The translations under genes and the position numbers were made by a program. A stretch of 64,000 nucleotides of DNA from Pseudovibrio sp. Ad37 (lineage in GTDB: Bacteria; Pseudomonadota; Alphaproteobacteria; Rhizobiales; Stappiaceae): contig NZ_LMCF01000012.1 of assembly GCF_001623075.1 (NCBI RefSeq), forward strand, positions 248,001-312,000, in the 5' to 3' direction. Below the pieces are notes generated by a model, which searched no databases, was not told where the DNA came from, and saw only the letters and a program-made list of their open reading frames with translations. How positions within the stretch are numbered: position 1 is the first letter of the stretch; each line of letters begins with the position of its first letter. This document shows positions 8,317 to 17,224 of the stretch, piece after piece.

Positions 8317-8568
8317 TCATAGTCCTGGAACATTCTGGACGCGATACAGACGGGGATCGCTGTCCGGTTGCCATTTTCCGGTCTCTCGTACAGTGAGTAA
8401 CCAGTATCTTACAGGCACAAGCCGCTTCCGTTGATACGCAAATTTTCGGGTAAAAACCCAAAAGGAAGCAGTAAGTACACACTAGCTGCCTAAATGGTGG
8501 GGCTTCAACAAATTACAAATGCTGAAGCCCATTAAACCGCAAATACTGGTAGAAAACTCGAGTTTCGC

Positions 8569-9189
8569 TTAAGAATGTGCGAAAATATCGTTCTCAGGCC
8601 ATCCTGCAAGGTCAAGCTGCGCGCGTGTTGGCAGAAACTCGAAGCACTTCTGTGCAATTTCGGTACGCTCTTCACGTTCCAGCATAAATTCAAGGCGTTC
8701 TTTAAGCTTATGAAGGTGCAGAACATCTGATGCAGCGTAGGCCAGCTGTGCATCTGTCAGTTTTTCAGCTGCCCAATCAGAGCTCTGCTGCTGTTTGGAA
8801 AGGTCAACACCAATCAACTCGCGGCAGAGATCTTTCAGCCCGTGGCGGTCCGTGTAGGTACGCACGAGCTTGGAAGCGATTTTTGTGCACCAAACCGGAG
8901 AAACGGAAATGTCCAGATACTCTTTCAATATGGCAATATCAAAGCGGGCAAAGTGAAAAATCTTTGGCTTGCTCTCATCTTCAAACAGCGCTTGTAAATT
9001 AGGAGCAACCAGCTGGCCGCGCTCAATCTGCACCACGTCAGCAGAGCCGTCGCCAGAAGAAAGCTGCACAACGCACAACCGATCCCGGTGTGGGTTCAGA
9101 CCTAGTGTCTCGGAGTCTACTGCAACAGCGTCAGCTGAAGCATAGTTGGAAAGGTCTGGAAGATCGTTCTTGTGATATCTGATTGTCAT
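8569..9189 (-). CDS. rnd: Ribonuclease D family 3'-5' exonuclease
   Basis: 206 aa DEDDy exonuclease, the short form without the HRDC domains of E. coli RNase D that is common in alphaproteobacteria. The motifs are AVDSETLGL (Asp and Glu of Exo I), HFARFDIAIL (Exo II) and YAASDVLHLHKL (Tyr and Asp of Exo III), all intact. The start used is the ATG at 9189 (MTIRYHKNDLP); a TTG 12 nt upstream would add four residues but has no better ribosome site. The family trims tRNA 3' ends. It stands alone between tRNA-Leu and the lpt operon. Confidence 0.93.
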   Translation of the reverse strand: MTIRYHKNDLPDLSNYASADAVAVDSETLGLNPHRDRLCVVQLSSGDGSADVVQIERGQLVAPNLQALFEDESKPKIFHFARFDIAILKEYLDISVSPVWCTKIASKLVRTYTDRHGLKDLCRELIGVDLSKQQQSSDWAAEKLTDAQLAYAASDVLHLHKLKERLEFMLEREERTEIAQKCFEFLPTRAQLDLAGWPENDIFAHS

Positions 9190-9301
9190 TTTTGCTCTCA
9201 AAGAATAAGCGCGATTTGGTACATGAGACGTGTTTTGTCTCTTCTACACCAAACGGTCAAGTTACTCTGTAATTTTTAGGGAGAGCTTTATGAAGAAAAG
9301 A

Positions 9302-9389
9302 TGGTGCCCAGAAGAGGACTCGAACCTCCACGCCCTTGCGGGCACTAGCACCTGAAGCTAGCGCGTCTACCAATTCCGCCATCTGGGCA
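9302..9389 (-). tRNA. tRNA-Leu (anticodon CAG)
   Basis: 88 nt including an encoded CCA. The acceptor stem TGCCCAG/CTGGGCA, the long class II variable arm (GTGCCCGCAAGGGCGT region), the GTTCGAGTC T-loop and a 7-nt anticodon loop TTCAGGT are present. The loop gives CAG, reading CUG leucine codons. A sigma-70-type promoter lies about 57 bp upstream. Confidence 0.97.
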
Positions 9390-9445
9390 TATCATCTTTT
9401 TCTTTCAGAGGGTTGCTGCTTGGCAGCGCCGCTCTGTGAGGCTGG

Positions 9446-9474
9446 GTTCTAGTGATCTGGGTTAAGATTGTCAA
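9446..9474 (-). promoter_or_regulatory. Sigma-70 promoter of tRNA-Leu
   Basis: On the minus strand TTGACA (9474-9469) and TAGAAC (9451-9446) are separated by 17 bp, an exact -35 and good -10 for the housekeeping sigma factor. The spacing to the tRNA 5' end allows a short leader. Confidence 0.7.
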
Positions 9475-9618
9475 TCACACATTTGCAAAGAGTTTTAAAT
9501 TCTCCACAGTGTGCCTTCACATCCCAAAACCTTGAGCGTATTAACATACCATGAATTATAGCTTTTTTGAGGGTTATGCGCGCTAATACGCGTACCTGCA
9601 AAATTTTGGCAAAGGTGG

Positions 9619-10605
9619 ATGAAAATGGCGCAAGCGCTTAACGGGAAACTTATAACCGTTTTTGGCGGGTCAGGATTTATTGGTCGTCACGTCATCAGGA
9701 TATTAGCAGAGCGTGGATACAGCGTCCGCGCCGCTGTGCGTCATCCTGATCTTGCAGAGCATTTGCAGCCGCTGGGGGCTGTGGGGCAGATCATGCCTGT
9801 TGCTGCGAGTGTGCGAAACAAAAAATCTGTCGAGCGCGCTGTAGAAGGTGCCTGCGCAGTCATCAACCTTGTGGGCATTCTCTATGAGAGCGGTGCTCAG
9901 AAGTTTGACAGTGTTCAGGCAAAAGGCCCGGCAACGGTGGCTGAGGTCTGTAAAGAGCAAGGCATTGAGAAGCTGGTGCACGTTTCTGCAATTGGAGCAG
10001 ATGAAAACAGCCCGGCTGTTTATGCAAGAACAAAAGCTGCAGGCGAAAAGGCTGTTCTCGATGCAATGCCAGATGCTGTTATCTTCCGTCCGTCCATCGT
10101 ATTCGGTCCAGAAGATGATTTCTTCAACCGCTTCGGCAGCATGGCGCAGCTCTTCCCGGTATTGCCTCTGATCGGCGGCGGTCATACTAAGTTCCAGCCT
10201 GTTTACGTGGGTGATGTCGCGCTCGCTATTGCAAATGCCATCGAAAGCAAGGCTGAAGCTGGCAAGATTTACGAGCTGGGCGGACCTCAGGTTGCGACCT
10301 TCAAAGAATGCTTGCAGCTGCTGATGCAGGTCATACATCGCAAACGCATGCTGGTTACTTTGCCGTTCCTGATCGCCCGTATTCAGGCAAAATTCATGCA
10401 GATGCTGCCAAAGCCAATGTTGACAGTTGATCAGGTTAATCTGCTGAAGAGCGATAATGTGGTGAGCAAGGAAGCACAGTCGGAAAAGCGCACGTTTGAG
10501 GGACTCGGCATCGAGCCGCATTCCATGGAAGCAATTCTGCCGACGTATCTTGATAAGTTCCGCCCGCATGGACAGTACGACGCGAAAAGACCCTCGAAGT
10601 CATAG
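9619..10605 (+). CDS. NDUFA9-like NAD(P)-binding protein (complex I-associated SDR)
   Basis: 328 aa, atypical extended short-chain dehydrogenase. The Rossmann motif GGSGFIGRHV lies at residues 16-25, and YARTKAAGEKAV supplies the Y-x-x-x-K pair. The C-terminal half (HRKRMLVTLPFLIARIQAKFMQ) resembles the bacterial homologues of the mitochondrial complex I subunit NDUFA9. The function is probably a quinone- or membrane-linked reductase or an assembly role; bacterial homologues are poorly studied. A second ATG at 9625 has better spacing from AAGG and may be the true start (326 aa). It is monocistronic, closed by a terminator at 10633. Confidence 0.85.
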   Translation: MKMAQALNGKLITVFGGSGFIGRHVIRILAERGYSVRAAVRHPDLAEHLQPLGAVGQIMPVAASVRNKKSVERAVEGACAVINLVGILYESGAQKFDSVQAKGPATVAEVCKEQGIEKLVHVSAIGADENSPAVYARTKAAGEKAVLDAMPDAVIFRPSIVFGPEDDFFNRFGSMAQLFPVLPLIGGGHTKFQPVYVGDVALAIANAIESKAEAGKIYELGGPQVATFKECLQLLMQVIHRKRMLVTLPFLIARIQAKFMQMLPKPMLTVDQVNLLKSDNVVSKEAQSEKRTFEGLGIEPHSMEAILPTYLDKFRPHGQYDAKRPSKS

Positions 10606-10632
10606 TAATCAAGTATATGCCAAGACACAAAG

Positions 10633-10655
10633 CCCCGCTTCCAGCGGGGTTTTTT
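10633..10655 (+). terminator. Rho-independent terminator
   Basis: A 7-bp GC stem CCCCGCT/AGCGGGG with a 3-nt loop, followed by six T, 27 bp after the stop of the NDUFA9-like gene. Confidence 0.9.
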
Positions 10656-10856
10656 AATGCCTGAGACGACTGTGAAGTGCTCAGTAGAAACCTCAATGGA
10701 GTGGCTTATTCAATTTTAATCTAAGCTCACGGATGCTGCATAAGCATATGTTCACCACCAGTTCTAAAAGCCATCCCACCTTCATCAGACTAGCGCATAT
10801 TGTTCGATAATACGTAGTTTCCTTAGCAGTAGAGCCTTCAAAACTGGAATGAAACC

Positions 10857-12044
10857 ATGCCGCTGACCGACTTGACCCCAGAAGAGCATCAATGGACAGA
10901 GGATATGTTTAAACTCCTGCGTATCGATGCAGGTGGTGCAGAAGGCGCAGAGGCAGGCGAAGCATCAGCTGAAGCTGCCTTGCCTGCAGACTTTTCTCAG
11001 CTAGAGCATTCTATTTCTGAACTGAACGCCAAAAGTGATATTCTGAGAAATTACAAGGCATTGAGCTCATCTTTCAAAAAATGTGATAAAGCAACTCAAT
11101 CGGCTCTCAAAGCGGCTCTGGCTGCGATTCATGACAAGAATGAGAAAGCTGTTATCTCTTCCATCTCTTTCTTGCAAAAGTGCGTTTCGGAGCACTCAGA
11201 ACTGATCAATGTTGCAGAAAGAACGCTCTCTGAACTATCAGATGAAGTTGGCGGTCTGCGAGAAGAATACAATGAGCATGCAAACCGTAAGGCCGAGTTT
11301 GTGAAGCGTGCTTATTTCAGTAAGGCCAATGCCAAAAAGCTTAGCAAGTTCACATCAGCTTGTGAGGATGTAAACAAGGAGCTCTCCCGCGCAGAAACAT
11401 GCGTTCAGGCCCGCAACATTGATGATGTCAACAAGGCGTTGAAGTCAGGCAACAAAGCCCTTCAAAAGCTCCGTAAAGAGATGGACTGGCTGGATTCAGC
11501 GGAAGCAAGCAAGCCTGAAAGCAAACGTATGGGTGATGAAAAGCTTCAGGGTAGCATCACTGCTGACTATGACAAAAAGAAAGAAAGCTGGCGCCCGCAG
11601 GTTTGCTACAACGCGGCAATGAAAGTTGGTGTCATAGAGGGCAACCTACCAGAGTTTTTGCGATCGAGTCTGATGGGGGAAAACAAGGTAAATGGCTACC
11701 CGGAGGGTTATTCTGAGTTGATGGGGGTATCCACCGAGACAGTCGAAAAAGAGTTCGACCACACCAAGGTGAAAGAGTCCGGTGTTCTCAATTTTGTTGA
11801 TGATAAAACGGGCCACATCTCTCATACCGCCTATCTTCAAAAGACAGACAAAGGATCCGTCGAGCTTTATCACACCAACTGTCAAACACTGGACATGGCC
11901 CTGCTGCGTAAAGATCAGGACATTCCAAAATCTGGACTGGTTACTCATTACGAGCTCAGCGATCCCGACACCCAGAACAGGTTTCAGGAATGGTTGAACA
12001 ATGGGTACAGCTTCAAACATACCCCGGCTTCTGACCTGAAATAA
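10857..12044 (+). CDS. Unrecognised protein: coiled-coil N-half, possible Cys-His hydrolase C-half
   Basis: 395 aa, not recognised. Residues 45-215 are lysine/glutamate-rich with heptad-like leucines and should form long helices or coiled coil. A short Ala/Gly/Glu-rich linker lies at 24-42. The C-terminal 160 residues look globular, with one cysteine (Cys250 in QVCYNAAMKVGV) followed by histidines at about 320, 323 (GHISHTAYLQ) and 339 (ELYHTN, Asn341). That order suits a papain/NlpC-type cysteine peptidase or amidase, but this is only a motif-level guess. There is no signal peptide and no membrane helix, so it is cytosolic or secreted by a dedicated system. Base use is like the neighbours. 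It is flanked by terminators on both sides. Confidence 0.75.
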   Translation: MPLTDLTPEEHQWTEDMFKLLRIDAGGAEGAEAGEASAEAALPADFSQLEHSISELNAKSDILRNYKALSSSFKKCDKATQSALKAALAAIHDKNEKAVISSISFLQKCVSEHSELINVAERTLSELSDEVGGLREEYNEHANRKAEFVKRAYFSKANAKKLSKFTSACEDVNKELSRAETCVQARNIDDVNKALKSGNKALQKLRKEMDWLDSAEASKPESKRMGDEKLQGSITADYDKKKESWRPQVCYNAAMKVGVIEGNLPEFLRSSLMGENKVNGYPEGYSELMGVSTETVEKEFDHTKVKESGVLNFVDDKTGHISHTAYLQKTDKGSVELYHTNCQTLDMALLRKDQDIPKSGLVTHYELSDPDTQNRFQEWLNNGYSFKHTPASDLK

Positions 12045-12071
12045 AAAAGCGCCGCATGTTTGCGACGCTTT
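12043..12071 (-). terminator. Terminator for uppP, shared with the convergent gene
   Basis: The stem AAAGCGCCGCA/TGCGACGCTTT (one wobble) has a T-run on the minus-strand side, right after the uppP stop. On the plus strand it follows the 395-aa gene but with a poorer T-run. Confidence 0.75.
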
Positions 12072-12092
12072 GAAGATGATTTGTAGATGCGG

Positions 12093-12902
12093 TTAGCTCT
12101 GAGTGAGGATGAGCCCCAACAGTCCAAGCCCGCCTACAATGATGCGCCACCAGCCGAACAGCGCGAAGCCGTGCCTGGAGACATAATCCAGCAAGCTGCG
12201 CACAACGAAGAAACCGGCAATGAAGGAAGAGACGAGCCCGATGATAATCAGGGTCCAGTCATCCTGCCCCAAGGCGTCCTTGTTCTTCAGAAAATCGAAA
12301 ACAAACGCACCAACCATGGTCGGCATAGCGAGGAAGAATGAGAATTCCGCCGCAGACCGCTTGTCCGTGCCCATCAGCAAGGATGCGACAATCGTTGCGC
12401 CACTACGAGATACACCGGGGATCATTGCCATACACTGTGCAAAGCCAATTTTGATGTAAAGCGAAAGCGGATAGTCTTCCACGTTGGTATAGCGTGCTTG
12501 CAAAGGCATTTTATCAACCAGCAGCATGATGATGCCACCGAAAATCAGCGTCACACAGACCAGAGCGGGAGTTTCAAACAAAACCGCTTTGATGAAATCG
12601 TAGGCCAGTGCGCCAATCGCTGCAGCAGGCAGAAAAGCAAGCAGAACGCCTAGTGTGAAATGCCGAGCTTTTGCACTTGTTGGCAGTGCAACTGCAATTC
12701 TTGTGAGCCGTGTGAAATAGACGGTCAGGATAGCTGTAATAGCTCCAAGCTGGATCATCACCTCAAAGGCGCGACCTTCACTTTTAAACCCGATAAAATG
12801 CCCGATCAGCAGCAGATGCCCTGTGGAGGAAACTGGGATGAATTCAGTCAGGCCTTCAATGATGCCGAGCAGCAATGCGCCGACGATACTTTCAGTTGTC
12901 AT
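12093..12902 (-). CDS. uppP: Undecaprenyl-diphosphatase UppP/BacA
   Basis: 269 aa integral membrane phosphatase that recycles the C55 lipid carrier for peptidoglycan and LPS O-antigen synthesis; overproduction gives bacitracin resistance. Both signature segments are present: [17 protein letters not shown] (residues 15-31) and [10 protein letters not shown] (about 165-175), with seven to eight hydrophobic helices. The length matches the family. It is a single gene with its own terminator. Confidence 0.96.
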   Translation of the reverse strand: MTTESIVGALLLGIIEGLTEFIPVSSTGHLLLIGHFIGFKSEGRAFEVMIQLGAITAILTVYFTRLTRIAVALPTSAKARHFTLGVLLAFLPAAAIGALAYDFIKAVLFETPALVCVTLIFGGIIMLLVDKMPLQARYTNVEDYPLSLYIKIGFAQCMAMIPGVSRSGATIVASLLMGTDKRSAAEFSFFLAMPTMVGAFVFDFLKNKDALGQDDWTLIIIGLVSSFIAGFFVVRSLLDYVSRHGFALFGWWRIIVGGLGLLGLILTQS

Positions 12903-13051
12903 TAAACGATGGTCTCCACGAATTTTCCCCAGATGTCATTGGTGAGGTTGTCCCCGTGTTTTCGTATGGTTTACCGTCTCAAGACTCTTTTGAGACAAAT
13001 TACGTTTCTATAGCAACCTTTTGGTTACAGGTTTGCTCATAAATCAGAACA

Positions 13052-13744
13052 ATGCTCAAGCTCTATCATCATCCTTTCTCTCCTGAATCGCGCTTCGCAC
13101 GCTTAGCGCTCGGAGAATATGGAATTCCGTTTGAATGTCAGACGGAGTACCCTTGGGCACGTCGTCACGACTTCCTCATGATGAACCCAGCAGGAATGCT
13201 TCCCGTTCTGAAGGAAAATGATGGCCCTGCTGTGTGCGGACCCATGGTTATCATGGAATACTTGGACGAAACTCGCGGCTATGCGATTCCTAACAGCCGC
13301 CTGTTGCCGGATCACCCTGAAGCACGTGCAGAAACGCGTCGTCTCGTCTCTTGGTTTTTGCAAAAATTCCTCGGTGAGGTTATTGGCTACATCGTGCAAG
13401 AACGCATTTACAAACAGGAGATGCCGGATAGCCAGGGTGGCGGACAGCCAGACTCAAGCATTCTTCGGATTGCACGGGTCAATATGCTGAACCACTTGCG
13501 CTACATCGGATACCTTGCTGCGACACGTAAGTGGCTGGCTGGTGATCGGCTCACATTTGCTGATCTGGCCGCAGCAAGTCTTCTCTCCTGTGCAGACTAT
13601 CTTGGTGAAGTTCCATGGTCCGAGGACGAAAATGTGAAGAGCTGGTACGCGCGGATGAAATCTCGCCCGAGCTTCCGCCCAATTTTGGCGGACAAAATGC
13701 TCGGCATGCCAGCGGCAAAGACCTACGCGGATCTGGACTTTTAA
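13052..13744 (+). CDS. Glutathione S-transferase family protein
   Basis: 230 aa. The thioredoxin-like N-terminal domain (LYHHPFSPESRFARLALGEY; MNPAGMLPVL with the glutathione-contacting cis-proline; then VIMEYLDE) is followed by an all-helical C-terminal domain with LTFADLAAASLL, the conserved N-capping box. A catalytic serine is probable within HHPFSPESR. The substrate is unknown. It lies 20 bp before queG on the same strand and is probably co-transcribed with it. Confidence 0.88.
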   Translation: MLKLYHHPFSPESRFARLALGEYGIPFECQTEYPWARRHDFLMMNPAGMLPVLKENDGPAVCGPMVIMEYLDETRGYAIPNSRLLPDHPEARAETRRLVSWFLQKFLGEVIGYIVQERIYKQEMPDSQGGGQPDSSILRIARVNMLNHLRYIGYLAATRKWLAGDRLTFADLAAASLLSCADYLGEVPWSEDENVKSWYARMKSRPSFRPILADKMLGMPAAKTYADLDF

Positions 13745-13764
13745 AGCCTCATTCAGACACTCAG

Positions 13765-14901
13765 TTGACGGAGAAACAAGCTGCACGCGTCAAGGCGGAC
13801 CTGATCAAACGCGCACGTGCAGTCGGGTTCGATGACATCCGTATCACCACAGCGGATGCAATCCCACTTGCGCCAGAGCGTCTGCATCACTTCATCGAGC
13901 AGGGTTATCACGCCACAATGGAATGGATGCCGGAAACCGAAGTCCGGCGTTCAAGCCCGTTAGAGCTATGGCCGGAAGCCCGCTCTGTTGTCATGCTAGC
14001 GATGAATTATGGGCCAGACATCGACCCGATGGAAATGCGCGACAAGCCAGATAAAGCGCACATTTCGGTCTATGCCCGCAATCGCGATTATCACGACATC
14101 GTCAAAGGCAAAATGAAAGAGCTGGCCAGCCTGTTGGTTTCCAAAGGTGGTGGGGATGTAAAGGTGTTTGTGGACACGGCCCCGGTAATGGAAAAACCTC
14201 TGGCTCATTCCGCTGGGCTCGGCTGGCAAGGCAAGCACTCAAACCTCGTGTCCAGAGAGCTTGGCTCCTGGTTCTTCCTCGGGGCGATTTTCTCAACATT
14301 GGACTTGCCACTGGATGAACCGGAAGTCGACCATTGTGGCAACTGCAAACGTTGCCTCACAGTTTGCCCGACGAAGGCTTTCCCAGCGCCGTATCAAGTA
14401 GATGCTAACCGCTGCATTTCCTACCTGACCATCGAGCACCACGGCCCAATTCCGCTGGAATTCCGCAAACCAATTGGCAACCGCATCTATGGTTGTGATG
14501 ACTGTCTTTCCGTTTGCCCATGGAACAAGTTTGCGCAGTCCGCCAGCGAAGCCAAATTACAAGCCCGCGAAGACCTTATGGAACCGGCTCTTGCAGAGCT
14601 GCTGCAAATGGACGATCCAACCTTCCGCAAGTTCTTCTCTGGTTCTCCGGTCAAGCGCATTGGCCGCAACCGTTTCATCCGCAACTGCCTCATCGCAGCA
14701 GGCAACAGCGCAGAAGAGAAGCTCATCCCCAATGTACTGAACCACCTGCGAGACGAAGACGAAACCGTCCGCGCCTCCGCAGTCTGGGCCCTAGCCCAAC
14801 TTGTCTCCACCACCGATTTCGAGAAGCACAAGCGGGCATTGTTGGTAGGTGAAACAAGCGGCGTAGTCAAAGCTGAATGGGAACAGGGCACCTCTTCTTG
14901 A
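13765..14901 (+). CDS. queG: Epoxyqueuosine reductase QueG
   Basis: 378 aa, the cobalamin-dependent iron-sulfur enzyme that reduces epoxyqueuosine to queuosine at the tRNA wobble position. Two ferredoxin-type clusters are seen: CGNCKRCLTVCPTKAF and CDDCLSVCPWNKF, with a PBS-lyase/HEAT-like repeat at the C-terminus (LNHLRDEDETVRASAVWAL). The start is the TTG at 13765, the only start codon between the upstream GST stop and the first conserved residues (ADLIKRARAVGFDDIRI); the frame is also open back into the GST gene. Start confidence is moderate, product confidence high. Confidence 0.93.
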   Translation: MTEKQAARVKADLIKRARAVGFDDIRITTADAIPLAPERLHHFIEQGYHATMEWMPETEVRRSSPLELWPEARSVVMLAMNYGPDIDPMEMRDKPDKAHISVYARNRDYHDIVKGKMKELASLLVSKGGGDVKVFVDTAPVMEKPLAHSAGLGWQGKHSNLVSRELGSWFFLGAIFSTLDLPLDEPEVDHCGNCKRCLTVCPTKAFPAPYQVDANRCISYLTIEHHGPIPLEFRKPIGNRIYGCDDCLSVCPWNKFAQSASEAKLQAREDLMEPALAELLQMDDPTFRKFFSGSPVKRIGRNRFIRNCLIAAGNSAEEKLIPNVLNHLRDEDETVRASAVWALAQLVSTTDFEKHKRALLVGETSGVVKAEWEQGTSS

Positions 14902-14914
14902 GGCGCCTTATCAA

Positions 14915-15806
14915 TCAGGCAGCGTTGTCTGCCTTCACATACTCAAACCCAGTTAATTTCTCAGAGAGTGCCCAGAGTTTCTCCTGAAGCTCTGCATCCA
15001 TCGCTGGGCTGGAAAGTTTCACAGGACTCGGGTTACCCCATAGCCCGAAGCGTGGTCCCAGAAAGGCGCATTCCGCAATATCTGGAGCCGTTGCCGAGAC
15101 TAATTGTGGGCGACATCCAAACTCAACAGGCCGTGCCATAAACCGAGACAGCCACCCTCCCATCCCGATGGACTGCTGACGTTCTGTTGCTGTCAGGCCA
15201 GGGTGCGCAGATACTGATTTGGCTGAGGAGCCTGCCGCTTCAAAACGCCGTTGCAAAGCAAACATGAAGAGCAGGTTTGCAAGCTTACTATTGCCGTAGA
15301 ATCCCAAGCGAGAATAAGGCCGCTTTTCTGAGTGCAAATCTTCAAGATCCAGTTTTGCTGCTCTGTAACCACCGCTGGAAACGGTTACGACGCGAGCATT
15401 AGGCGTCGCAACAAGTGTTTTAAACAGTAATCCGGTCAGTAAAAAGTGACCCAGATGATTGGTTGCCATATGGATTTCCCAACCTTCTTCGGTGTGCATT
15501 CGTTGCTCCAGGTTTACGACACCTGCGTTGTTCAGCAGAATATCCAACTGCTGATGCTTTGTAGTGAAAGCCTTTGCAAACCGGTGAATGCTCTTCCGGT
15601 CTGTCAGGTCAAGAGGGAGCACCTCCAGAGAAGCTGAGCTGACCTTCTGGCGGACACGTGCGATTGCAGTCTCACCCTTTTCGATGGACCTACAAGCAAT
15701 CACTACATGCGCACCGCGCCTTGCCAGTTCCAATGTTGCCGCCCGTAACCACAGCCGTTTTGCCTGCGAGGTCTTGACTGTTTTTATTATTTGGCTGTTG
15801 TTGCAA
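14915..15806 (-). pseudogene. Frameshifted short-chain dehydrogenase/reductase
   Basis: The gene appears to start at a TTG (15806) with a perfect AGGAGAG site, reading DLAGKTAVVTGGNIGTGK. It then leaves frame within 15730-15741, while the next frame continues as ATLELARRGAHVVIACR through the active site (LLNNAGVV, YGNSKLAN) to a normal C-terminus at 14915. An intact SDR of this type would have about eight more residues across the glycine-rich loop. Both frames read through the same GGCAACATTGG (as GGNIG in one, AATLE in the other), so a deletion of about 23 nt between two copies of that string would explain the break. It is either a real pseudogene or an assembly error; the homologues are retinol-dehydrogenase-like SDRs. 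Confidence 0.8.
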
Positions 15807-15875
15807 AGTATCTCTCCTGAGATTGTCAAAATAACAGAACATCGGTAGTTTATTTGGAGAGTTTGCGGGAGTCAA

Positions 15876-15896
15876 TAAACGACCGTTGGTCGTTTA
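15876..15896. promoter_or_regulatory. Operator dyad between SDR and TetR genes
   Basis: A perfect inverted repeat TAAACGACC-gtt-GGTCGTTTA (9-bp arms, 3-bp spacer) in the divergent promoter region. Its size and place are those expected of a TetR-family operator, so the adjacent regulator probably represses itself and the SDR. Confidence 0.7.
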
Positions 15897-15924
15897 TGTG
15901 CTGTACGGAAGAGTAATTAAGAAT

Positions 15925-16614
15925 ATGACAGAAAAATCAAAAGCTTATCAGCGTGCACGTACAGCAGAACATTTTGCTGAACGAGAGAAGATGATCCTGA
16001 CGTCAACGCGTATTCTGATGGATAGAGAAGGTATTGAAAACACGAGCCTTTCCGCGGTGGCGCGAGAGGTTGGTCTCGCAAAGTCCAGCCTCTATCGATA
16101 CTATGAAAGCCGGGAGCAAATTCTTGTCGCACTGCTTCAGGAAGAGGCGGATCGCATGATTGCTGACTTCGAAAAGTCCCTGAGTGAACCTAAAAGCCAA
16201 CGAGATCTCACAGGTATTGCAAAGCTCTGGGCCAAGGTGTGCTTCGCGCATCCGCGCTTGTGTTTGTTGGCCAGCCAGCTTTCGCCAATTCTGGAGCACA
16301 ATCTCTCAACACAGCGCATTGTAGAAGCGAAGCTGCAGTTCCTGCATCGCCACCGAAAGATGGCAGAGATACTGACCGCTGCCCTTCCACACATGAGTGA
16401 GGCAGGAGCTCTTGCAGCAGTCCAGTACGTTTTCACAATTGTTGCAGGGCTTTGGCCGATGAAAGCAGACCGCAAAAATTCACTGGCAGCGCTGGAACAT
16501 CCTGAACTGGCTCATTTGAAGATGAACTTTGAGGATACGCTGGCCAGCGCTATCGAGCTGTGCTTGCTCGGCATTCTGGCAAAAGAGCAGAACTGGGAGC
16601 CGGTGTTGGAATAA
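15925..16614 (+). CDS. TetR/AcrR family regulator
   Basis: 229 aa from the ATG at 15925 (MTEKSKAYQRARTAEHF); the frame is open 13 codons further up, but that would overlap the operator. The HTH spans about residues 20-70, with NTSLSAVAREVGLAKSSLYRYYESREQIL, the canonical TetR recognition helix region. The C-terminal ligand/dimer domain matches the TetR_C-type AcrR group. It is divergent from the broken SDR gene with the dyad between them, suggesting a local autoregulated pair whose enzymatic partner is now interrupted. Confidence 0.9.
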   Translation: MTEKSKAYQRARTAEHFAEREKMILTSTRILMDREGIENTSLSAVAREVGLAKSSLYRYYESREQILVALLQEEADRMIADFEKSLSEPKSQRDLTGIAKLWAKVCFAHPRLCLLASQLSPILEHNLSTQRIVEAKLQFLHRHRKMAEILTAALPHMSEAGALAAVQYVFTIVAGLWPMKADRKNSLAALEHPELAHLKMNFEDTLASAIELCLLGILAKEQNWEPVLE

Positions 16615-16620
16615 CAGCGG

Positions 16621-17103
16621 CTACTGCCGCTGCCTCAACCGTTTCTTTATCTGACGCTTTTCCCAATCGCCACCAAAGGGATTGATGACCTCGAACACAC
16701 TCAAACCATGAGCAACAAGGCCGATGCCAAACCCAAAAGCAACCCACAGGAACCAGAGGTAACCCGGTGATGTGAGCAGGTTCAGCACCGCCAGAGCTGT
16801 AATCACAACGGCGTACTGGATCAGGTTCATGTAAAAGCTTCGTATGTCCCGCACATACTCCATAGCTTCTTGTTCCCTACCGGAAAGCTCGGGCAAAATT
16901 CCATTGGATGCTGAGGGCATGTCTTGTTCCTTCCTGAGATCACCAAAATCCGTGTCTAGAGCAGAAGCAATGCATTTCAGGGTTTCGGGGCTTGCATTCG
17001 CACCGCGCTCGATACGCTGCAGTGTCCGCGTGCTGATACCTGCCATGTGTGCGAGCTGCTCCTGAGAGAGCCCTTTTTCAATGCGTAATTTTCTGACAAT
17101 CAC
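16621..17103 (-). CDS. XRE-type HTH protein with C-terminal 2TM domain
   Basis: 160 aa from a GTG at 17103, chosen for its AGGA 8 nt upstream; a TTG at 17124 would add seven residues with no ribosome site. The N-terminal HTH_XRE domain (LRIEKGLSQEQLAHMAGIS then RTLQRIERG) is at residues 3-60. The C-terminus has two membrane helices (about 90-112 and 116-138) followed by the basic tail EKRQIKKRLRQRQ, which is the 2TM domain. It is thus a membrane-tethered DNA-binding protein; its targets are unknown. It ends 6 bp from the convergent tetR stop. Confidence 0.8.
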   Translation of the reverse strand: MIVRKLRIEKGLSQEQLAHMAGISTRTLQRIERGANASPETLKCIASALDTDFGDLRKEQDMPSASNGILPELSGREQEAMEYVRDIRSFYMNLIQYAVVITALAVLNLLTSPGYLWFLWVAFGFGIGLVAHGLSVFEVINPFGGDWEKRQIKKRLRQRQ

Positions 17104-17224
17104 GGAAAAATTCCTGTTCTTCAACTAGGAGCAAACTGGAAGCTTCTTAAATAAAACACCACGACAAACAACCGACATGACCACGATATTTAAATCTAAC
17201 ACTCTGTAAAATAACAAAATATAT

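Noticed and set aside
3318-9189. rpoN-hpf-ptsN-lpt cluster as an unusual grouping
   Set aside because: This gene order is standard in proteobacteria.
9703-10569. 288-codon open frame on the minus strand
   Set aside because: It is antisense to the NDUFA9-like gene, has a composition rich in Cys/His/Leu typical of antisense frames, and has no motif.
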